Below are positions 33,393 to 38,506 of a DNA stretch of 38,506 nt, one piece after another. The position numbers were made by a program, and so were the translations under genes. The first letter of the stretch is position 1, and every line of letters begins with the position of its first letter. The notes under the pieces are model-generated. The model made no database searches. It saw nothing but the letters and a program-made list of their open reading frames with translations, and was not told where the DNA came from. The stretch spans positions 1 through 38,506 of the forward strand of contig JAFRUS010000021.1 in NCBI GenBank assembly GCA_017438745.1. The letters are read 5' to 3'. The DNA comes from Oscillospiraceae bacterium (GTDB taxonomy: Bacteria; Bacillota; Clostridia; Oscillospirales; Ruminococcaceae).

Positions 33393-34154
33393 TTATATTC
33401 CAATTGATCCTGTGTAGTAGAGTATGTTGTTTTCGGCATTGGCAACAGCTTCTTCAAGTGTCATACCGTAAAAATCACCTGCTGAAAAATTTCTGCCTGA
33501 TTTTCTGTCGTTTATAAAAGCACCGACTATAACTCCCGGCAGTGAGCTTTCCGGAGAATTCGGCGCATTCGGACCGCCGAGATCTGTTCTGCACCAGCCC
33601 GGATCTGTCAGGTTTATGCAGATATCTGTTCCGTTGTATTTTGAAGCAAGATCCATCGTCACCTTGTCAAGAGCTGCCTTGCTGGCACTGTAACCAGCCT
33701 GCTCAGGTTCAAGACGGATACCGCTTGTTGTATTAACGATCCTTCCGAAGCCTCTCTTTTCCATCTTCTGAAGGAAGTGATAAACTATCATCATAGGAGC
33801 TATGGTATTTACCATAAAGCTTGTTTCGTAGTCTGACGCAGGAGTTTCGTTATACTTTTCCCTGTATGCCACCTGCAGTCCTGCATTGTTGAGCACTATG
33901 TCAACGTCAACTTTCATATCATCAATGGCAGTGAGCATTGCTTCGACCTGCTTAAGGTCTGTAAATTCCGCACCCAGAGTACGTACTTCTACGCCCATGG
34001 CTCTTGCTTCTGCCGCTGTCTTTTCACAGTTTTCAGCTTTTCTTGCCTGAAGGATGAGATTGCATCCCTTAGACGCCATGAAAAGAGCTGCTCCGCGGCC
34101 GATACCTCTTGCCGCACCTGTTATGAATACCCAGCGTCCTTTAACATCTAACAT
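33393..34154 (-). CDS. Short-chain dehydrogenase/reductase
   Basis: This 253-residue classical SDR has the cofactor motif TGAARGIG (12-19), NNAG (89-92), catalytic S144 and the Y155-SAS-K159 motif. AAAGGAG precedes the ATG. It lies upstream of the iron alcohol dehydrogenase with an 87-nt gap and downstream of a divergence-free AraC regulator on the same strand. Substrate is unknown; a carbonyl or sugar-alcohol oxidoreductase step beside the dehydrogenase is plausible. Confidence 0.9.
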   Translation of the reverse strand: MLDVKGRWVFITGAARGIGRGAALFMASKGCNLILQARKAENCEKTAAEARAMGVEVRTLGAEFTDLKQVEAMLTAIDDMKVDVDIVLNNAGLQVAYREKYNETPASDYETSFMVNTIAPMMIVYHFLQKMEKRGFGRIVNTTSGIRLEPEQAGYSASKAALDKVTMDLASKYNGTDICINLTDPGWCRTDLGGPNAPNSPESSLPGVIVGAFINDRKSGRNFSAGDFYGMTLEEAVANAENNILYYTGSIGI

Positions 34155-34267
34155 TAGAATTCTCCTTTGCTATACAAGTACATTGCAGGCTGCTTAAAGT
34201 ACATGATCATGCTAATTTGCAGAAATGACCAAAACTCTCTGCAGCACCGGTTAAATGGTAACATAAA

Positions 34268-34294
34268 AGGCAGGTACAAATCAATAACCTGCCT
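34268..34294 (-). terminator. Terminator after the AraC regulator
   Basis: AGGCAGGT (34268-34275) pairs with ACCTGCCT (34287-34294). On the minus strand TTTTAT follows. It lies about 70 nt after the regulator stop and before the SDR gene, which suggests that the regulator and the SDR pair are separate units. Nothing else is seen in the 34155-34367 gap. Confidence 0.65.
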
Positions 34295-34367
34295 GTACTA
34301 TTAGAGATTTATTCTATTTTTAAATTCAAATATTATACTTTTAATGGCATCGCAGATTACCGCTTGA

Positions 34368-35240
34368 TCATGAATGTTTTTTCTGTATTCTGAACTGTTT
34401 CGGAGTGATCTTACGATATTTTCTGAAACTGCGTATAAGATGGCTGCTGTCGGCAAATCCAGTCCTCTCGCTTATAAAGGCAAGGTCGTAATCTGTAAAG
34501 ATAAGATACTCCTCCGCCTTGTAGATACGCATAAGTTCGATATATTCCTTGCAGCTCATACCGTAGCTCTCATGGAACTTTGCCGCAAATCCTGAGTAAC
34601 TCATATGACATTTACGTGCAATGTCAGCCACACGAAGGTTCTCATCAAGATTGCTGTCGATATATTCAGCCACGTTTTCTATTCCGCAAATATCCGGAGA
34701 GTTTACCGGACATTTACCCATATCAAGGCCGGATTCCATCCAGTATCTCACTACAGCAAAAATAAGTCTGTAGATCTGCGCACGCTGGATCACATCTCTG
34801 CCGTAGAGATAGTTCATACTCTCTTCCGCGCAGTCGGTGAATATCTCATGGCAGTGAAATCTTTCCGATTCTTCAGCGTTAAAATGGATCTGTACGTTTT
34901 CCTTTGCTGCATACCTGAAAATGCCGGACACAGACGGCGCATAGGATGAGGTGTTCGGAAATTTAGCCGTGTCAAATTTTATTCCTGCAAACAGTTTTAA
35001 GCCCTCCGAAGCCGGAAATATCGAATGGACTGTCGATGGAAACAGGATTATAAATTCGTTTTTATTTACCGTATAAGACCGGTCGTCGCACGTAACTTCC
35101 GCACTTCCGTCAAGTATATACAGAAATTCCGCGAAGTAATGCCAGTGCGGTTTGACCGGAAAAGGCATTTTTTCAGTATCATAAATAAAGGTTTCAACAG
35201 GAGCATTCAGACTGTCCTGTTTTTCAAACAAAGAATGCAT
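34368..35240 (-). CDS. AraC-family regulator with cupin sensor
   Basis: The N-terminal 150 residues form a cupin: PFPVKPHWHYFAEFLYILDG, then YTVNKNEFIILFPSTVHSIF. The last 100 residues are an AraC double HTH, with LRVADIARKCHMSYSGFAAKFHE and a final RKYRKITPKQFR. I start at the ATG at 35238-35240, preceded by AGAAAGG 9 nt away. A longer frame to 35267 would need a TTG start. It probably senses a small carbohydrate or organic ligand. The SDR and alcohol dehydrogenase genes downstream on the same strand are its nearest possible targets. Confidence 0.85.
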   Translation of the reverse strand: MHSLFEKQDSLNAPVETFIYDTEKMPFPVKPHWHYFAEFLYILDGSAEVTCDDRSYTVNKNEFIILFPSTVHSIFPASEGLKLFAGIKFDTAKFPNTSSYAPSVSGIFRYAAKENVQIHFNAEESERFHCHEIFTDCAEESMNYLYGRDVIQRAQIYRLIFAVVRYWMESGLDMGKCPVNSPDICGIENVAEYIDSNLDENLRVADIARKCHMSYSGFAAKFHESYGMSCKEYIELMRIYKAEEYLIFTDYDLAFISERTGFADSSHLIRSFRKYRKITPKQFRIQKKHS

Positions 35241-35299
35241 TGCATACGACCTTTCTGAGAAAAACAAGGGGTTTCCGTCAGCACTGATCCCGGCGTTTC

Positions 35300-36757
35300 T
35301 TATGAGAAACTGAATTTTTCCCTGACATGAGTATACTTGTTTCTGCGGTCCTTGTCGGTATGCAGACGGTAGTATTCCTCCTTGTCATCATACATCTTCT
35401 CATCAGCTATCTGCATTACTCGGCGGATGTTATAGTCTCCGTCAGTACATTCAAATCCGACGGCAAAGCTTACATCAGGCGTACTGTCAGCCAGTGCTTT
35501 CAGCTGAGCTATCTTTATTTCAAGATCACCCGGAAGAGCATCCGGACAGAAAACCATGAATTCGTCGCCGCCGATCCTGTAGATCTCATTGTCGCCGAAA
35601 ACTATTTTAAGAAGTGCCGCTGCATTGGAAAGCAGCTTGTCCCCTGCGTCATGGCCCTTTTCATCGTTTATCGGTTTAAGTCCGTTAAGGTCAGCCATTA
35701 CAACACCGATGGCTGCCGGCTTGTCCGCTCCGCTTATTATCCTGTCAACGCGCCTGTTCATCGCGTTACGGTTATTAACCTGAGTAAGCGAATCGACCGT
35801 GCTCATCTCTTCGAGGCTTGACATAAGCTGATGATTGGCAATGACCGCTGCCAGAATAAATGTCGTTACCTCAAGAGTCTCCTTAATGAACATCATTTTT
35901 TCAGAATCAAAATCTGCCGCCCATATATATCCGATTATCTTGTTGTCATGTCTGATGGCATACAGAATAATATTATTCAGTTTATAATCGGTAAGAGATT
36001 TGTACCAGAGAGGATCTATTTTCTCGATAGCTTTCAGATCATCAAGCATGATGCAGTCGCTTCCTGCCAGATCCTTTTCCCAGGCAAGAGCCGTTTCATA
36101 CGGAGTACGTCCCATTCCGCCGGTGAATTCCTCGAGGAACTGTCTTCGCTCGCCCTGTTCCCCGAAAAGGCTGCACTGTTTTTTCGCTCTGTCAACAGTA
36201 TATACACAGCAGCGTGAAGCATCGCAGACTTTCTTTACTTCTTTTGCAGCTGCTGCCATCGCCAGATGGAAATCCTGGGTCTCGTGGAGCTTGATGCTGA
36301 GATTCATAATGGCATTTGCCACCGCAGGAGAACGCTGATCAAAATTCTCCGCCTCAGCCTGTCTTGTCTGTGTCATGAAGTAAAGGCAGTGAAGTGTACG
36401 CGGTTTATCCGACGGTGTGACTTTCGCCTTTTCCTTTATTACTTCCCCCTCATCAGTCAGAGGAATGTAGAACCCCTTCATCCAGAATCCGTGAGCATTT
36501 ACGTAGGAATAAAGCATTTCATTGGTAGTCGCACACTTATATATAAATGCTTCAAAATTAACCTCAGTAAAATAGTCACGAAGGCGCGAACCCTTTACCG
36601 GAGTCGGAACATCAGGATGAGCGCGGTTAAAATTGTCCCTGTTCAGCTGATTCAGCGCACTGAAACGTATCTCACTGAAACTCCCGTCCGGCAGGATTTC
36701 AAAACTGTACACCGCAGCCAGAGCCGGAATTCTATCGAGCAGATTATCCAGATCCAT
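35300..36757 (-). CDS. GAF-GGDEF diguanylate cyclase
   Basis: This 485-residue cytoplasmic protein has a PAS-like N-terminus (1-130), a GAF-like domain (about 150-305) and a GGDEF domain (318-475). The active-site motif is intact, RIGGDEFMVF with GGDEF at 396-400, and D356 in MADLNGLKPIND is the expected metal ligand. The product should be cyclic di-GMP. The tetrapeptide at the usual inhibitory RxxD position reads FGDN, so product feedback through that site is not expected. AGGAGG precedes the ATG. Confidence 0.9.
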   Translation of the reverse strand: MDLDNLLDRIPALAAVYSFEILPDGSFSEIRFSALNQLNRDNFNRAHPDVPTPVKGSRLRDYFTEVNFEAFIYKCATTNEMLYSYVNAHGFWMKGFYIPLTDEGEVIKEKAKVTPSDKPRTLHCLYFMTQTRQAEAENFDQRSPAVANAIMNLSIKLHETQDFHLAMAAAAKEVKKVCDASRCCVYTVDRAKKQCSLFGEQGERRQFLEEFTGGMGRTPYETALAWEKDLAGSDCIMLDDLKAIEKIDPLWYKSLTDYKLNNIILYAIRHDNKIIGYIWAADFDSEKMMFIKETLEVTTFILAAVIANHQLMSSLEEMSTVDSLTQVNNRNAMNRRVDRIISGADKPAAIGVVMADLNGLKPINDEKGHDAGDKLLSNAAALLKIVFGDNEIYRIGGDEFMVFCPDALPGDLEIKIAQLKALADSTPDVSFAVGFECTDGDYNIRRVMQIADEKMYDDKEEYYRLHTDKDRRNKYTHVREKFSFS

Positions 36758-36783
36758 AAAATAATCCTCCTATAACATAAATT

Positions 36784-36801
36784 GCACCCTGAAAAGGGTG
36801 C
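36784..36801 (-). other. Hairpin in the leader of the GGDEF gene
   Basis: GCACCCT (36784-36790) and AGGGTGC (36795-36801) are perfect inverted repeats with a 4-nt loop. They lie between the promoter and the AGGAGG ribosome binding site of the GGDEF gene. Confidence 0.5.
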
Positions 36802-36820
36802 CTTCCCATCTTTTGAATAT

Positions 36821-36849
36821 ATTATACACTATAATCAACACAAAAGCAA
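36821..36849 (-). promoter_or_regulatory. Promoter of the GGDEF gene
   Basis: On the minus strand TTGCTT (36849-36844), a 17-nt spacer and TATAAT (36826-36821). Confidence 0.7.
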
Positions 36850-36888
36850 TACAATTTTGCAAATTCACCGTATTCAAAATATCTGCTG

Positions 36889-36992
36889 TTTTACACTGAT
36901 TTATTCAAAAATCAGCGTTGGGGCACGAGGCGAAGCCCTGTAATCTCCCCAGCCCAGCAATCCGGCGAAGCCAAATTACTGAATTACTAAAA
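36889..36992. repeat. Interspersed hairpin element, copy 3 (degenerate)
   Basis: The left end TTTTACACTGATTTATTCA closely follows copy 1, and GGCGAAGCCC and ATCCGGCGAAGCC match its two hairpins. The right hairpin arm and right end have decayed. It sits between the divergent GGDEF and GT2-GtrA genes. Confidence 0.65.
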
Positions 36993-37003
36993 AAAATAAT
37001 TTT

Positions 37004-37024
37004 TTCTAACCTTATTCTAACCTT
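37004..37024. promoter_or_regulatory. Two direct TTCTAACCTT repeats, 11-bp period
   Basis: TTCTAACCTT occurs at 37004-37013 and again at 37015-37024, one helical turn apart, upstream of the GT2-GtrA gene. Such spacing is typical of OmpR/PhoB-type response-regulator sites. No consensus promoter is evident between it and the gene. Confidence 0.35.
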
Positions 37025-37115
37025 TGAACTTTAAAATAATAATCACAGAAAGGAAATACAGACAGGAAAGTGTTTCCGATAATATTAAGAAAGTAATTTC
37101 AGGAGGAATAAAGAT

Positions 37116-38150
37116 ATGAAAAATTCAGTTAATATAGCAGTTATACCTGCATACAAGCCAGGCATGGAAATGACAGATACAGTACGCGAACTTAAGGAAG
37201 CAGGTTTTGAAGTAGTAGTAGTAAACGACGGAAGCGGAAACGAATTCGACCATGTTTTCGATATCGCCCGTGAACTTACAACAGTTGTTGAACACGATGT
37301 CAACAAGGGCAAAGGCGAAGCGCTCAAGACTGGTATCAGATACATCCGTGAACACTATCCGGAACCATATATCATCGTAACAGCCGATGCCGACGGACAG
37401 CACAAGACCAAGGACATCATCAATGTATGTAATGACGCCGAAGCAAATCCTGACAGTCTTATCCTCGGAAGCAGAAAATTTGACGGCAATGTTCCGCTAA
37501 GAAGCCGTGTTGGCAACACCATCACAAGAACAGTCTACAGGATCTCATCCGGCGTAAAGGTATTCGACACCCAGACAGGACTCAGAGCTTTCAGCCACCA
37601 TCTTTCAGAACAGATGCTCGAAATAAGCGGCAGCAGATACGAATACGAAATGAACGTTCTCATGGAAATGTCCGGCCGCTCAGTCCCGATAAAGGAAGTA
37701 TGGATAGAAACAGTTTACCTGGGCGACAACTCATCCTCACACTTCAACACTATAAAAGATGCCTTCAGAATCTATAAAGAGATACTTAAGTACTCCGCAT
37801 CATCGTTCATGTGCTTTCTCGCAGACTACGGTCTTTTCTGCGCACTCTCACTTCTGACTGGTTCAGCAGTCTACTCCAACATAATCGCAAGGATCTGCAG
37901 CAGCCTTTTAAACTTCGGAGTAAACAGAAAATTCGTCTTCTGCTCCGAAACCAGATTCTCCTCATCAGCGCTTAAATACTTCTGCCTCGCAGCAGTTGTT
38001 CTTCTCCTCAACACCCTTATCCTCCGCGCCCTCGCCGGCATCGGCATCAGCGCATATGTTGCAAAGCTTATGACCGAACTGATCCTTTTCGCTTTCAGCT
38101 ATATTATGCAGCAGAAGTTCGTTTTCAGGAAGGCTAAGGCGGCGGTGTGA
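37116..38150 (+). CDS. GT2 glycosyltransferase fused to GtrA-like membrane domain
   Basis: Residues 1-215 are a DPM1-like GT2 domain: VIPAYKPGMEM, VVVNDGSG, VTADADGQHK (DxD type) and RVGNTITRTVYRISSG. Residues 225-340 form four membrane segments of the GtrA family, with SFMCFLADYGLFCAL, NFGVNRKFVF and YIMQQKFVF. Such proteins make or flip polyprenyl-phosphate sugars used to decorate wall or surface glycans. AGGAGGAAT precedes the ATG by about 9 nt. It is a single-gene unit with its own terminator. The sugar is unknown. Confidence 0.9.
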   Translation: MKNSVNIAVIPAYKPGMEMTDTVRELKEAGFEVVVVNDGSGNEFDHVFDIARELTTVVEHDVNKGKGEALKTGIRYIREHYPEPYIIVTADADGQHKTKDIINVCNDAEANPDSLILGSRKFDGNVPLRSRVGNTITRTVYRISSGVKVFDTQTGLRAFSHHLSEQMLEISGSRYEYEMNVLMEMSGRSVPIKEVWIETVYLGDNSSSHFNTIKDAFRIYKEILKYSASSFMCFLADYGLFCALSLLTGSAVYSNIIARICSSLLNFGVNRKFVFCSETRFSSSALKYFCLAAVVLLLNTLILRALAGIGISAYVAKLMTELILFAFSYIMQQKFVFRKAKAAV

Positions 38151-38171
38151 AGGAATAATAACACTTAAAAG

Positions 38172-38219
38172 AAAAAGCAGACATACACTGAAAGTAATTC
38201 GTGTATATCTGCTTTTTTT
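38172..38219 (+). terminator. Intrinsic terminator of the GT2-GtrA gene
   Basis: AAAAAGCAGA (38172-38181) pairs with TCTGCTTTTT, and ATACAC/GTGTAT extends the stem. A seven-T run follows to 38219. Confidence 0.9.
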
Positions 38220-38379
38220 GATTTTGGTTATTGCACTCTTTCTACGCCTCCGCGAAATGGTACGCCTTCGGCGTGCTATACTAAGCAGTCACTATTAACA
38301 TTATTTTCTATTTAATTGTAAATTCTTAGGAGAAAAAATCCCTCTTAAGGCATTTCGATTACCACTTAGGGCGAAACTG

Positions 38380-38408
38380 TTTACTTTTGACTTTCAATAT
38401 GGTACAAT
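38380..38408 (+). promoter_or_regulatory. Upstream promoter of the right-edge gene
   Basis: TTTACT (38380-38385), a 17-nt spacer and TACAAT (38403-38408), with a TGG extension. It is one of two tandem candidates. The 38220-38379 stretch holds a small ACGCC/GGCGT hairpin near 38262 and otherwise no gene. Confidence 0.5.
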
Positions 38409-38434
38409 CAAGTTACTGCAGTAAAAAATTAACA

Positions 38435-38463
38435 TTGTATAGTAACTCCGGATATGCTATACT
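38435..38463 (+). promoter_or_regulatory. Proximal promoter of the right-edge gene
   Basis: TTGTAT (38435-38440), a 17-nt spacer and TATACT (38458-38463) with a TGC extension. The leader would be only about 10 nt, so ribosome entry relies on the AAGGAGG just before the start. Confidence 0.6.
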
Positions 38464-38479
38464 AAAAAGGAGGAGAAGA

Positions 38480-38506
38480 ATGAGCGAAGTCTATGACGGA
38501 GCCTTC
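38480..38506 (+). CDS. Start of a truncated gene, possibly an Rpn-family nuclease
   Basis: ATG at 38480-38482 follows AAGGAGG by a short spacer, and nine codons (MSEVYDGAF) remain before the window ends. The YDGAF opening is reminiscent of Rpn-family (PD-(D/E)XK) nuclease/transposase-like proteins common in Ruminococcus. Nine residues cannot prove this. Confidence 0.45.

Noticed and set aside
35241..35267. Longer AraC regulator using an upstream TTG start
   Set aside because: The ATG at 35240 has AGAAAGG at suitable spacing, while the TTG has no ribosome binding site.
35327..35821. 164-codon plus-strand frame opposite the GGDEF gene
   Set aside because: The opposite strand encodes intact GGDEF motifs, and this frame shows no protein-like features of its own.

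Overview
The window reads as chromosomal DNA of a low-to-moderate GC, Gram-positive fibre-degrading gut or rumen bacterium, most likely a cellulosome-producing Ruminococcus (R. flavefaciens-like). The best evidence is a secreted GH5 endoglucanase ending in a Ruminococcus-type dockerin (20298-22106). The housekeeping run phoH-ybeY-era-recO-mutS2, clostridial AGGAGG ribosome binding sites and sigma-A promoters with 17-nt spacers agree. The species is inferred, not proven.

Region 1 (1-11889, all minus strand) is a surface-polysaccharide operon. In transcription order it holds an initiating sugar-phosphate transferase, a DUF1972/GT4 transferase, a GT2 transferase, a Wzy-like polymerase, a WbsX-family protein, a CatB-like acetyltransferase, an FdtB-like aminotransferase, an FdtA/WxcM-GT2 fusion, a GT92-like transferase, a pyruvyl transferase and a truncated Wzx flippase. 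Three adjacent genes form a likely module for a 3-acetamido-3,6-dideoxyhexose.

Region 2 (12006-17650) is accessory DNA: a helicase with five helicase-associated repeats (minus), a tyrosine recombinase (minus), and an AT-rich AAA-type ATPase plus small partner (plus). The recombinase gene is bracketed by two 25-bp sites (24/25 identical) in opposite orientation. Each site is two 10-bp inverted arms around a 5-bp asymmetric core. A sigma-A-like promoter inside the bracketed segment now points away from the helicase into a hairpin, and in this orientation the helicase ribosome binding site lies in the stem of a long hairpin. Inversion would bring in the promoter and remove the sequestering strand. 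I propose a recombinase-driven phase-variable ON/OFF switch for the helicase, drawn here in OFF; this is the main discovery candidate.

Region 3 (17658-22261) is a cellulose-use locus: a 735-residue regulator (LacI-type sensor, degenerate GGDEF-like domain, AraC HTH) divergent from the dockerin endoglucanase.

Region 4 (22296-30343, minus) holds a U32-like protein, RNase Z, MutS2, RecO, Era, YbeY and PhoH, with two kinds of hairpin-rich intergenic repeats. Region 5 (30548-38506) holds an unrecognised 431-residue protein with a structured leader, an SDR/iron alcohol dehydrogenase pair, an AraC regulator, a GAF-GGDEF protein, a GT2-GtrA protein and the first codons of one more gene. A repeat family of about 110 bp occurs three times (20160-20276, 24484-24598, 36889-36992).
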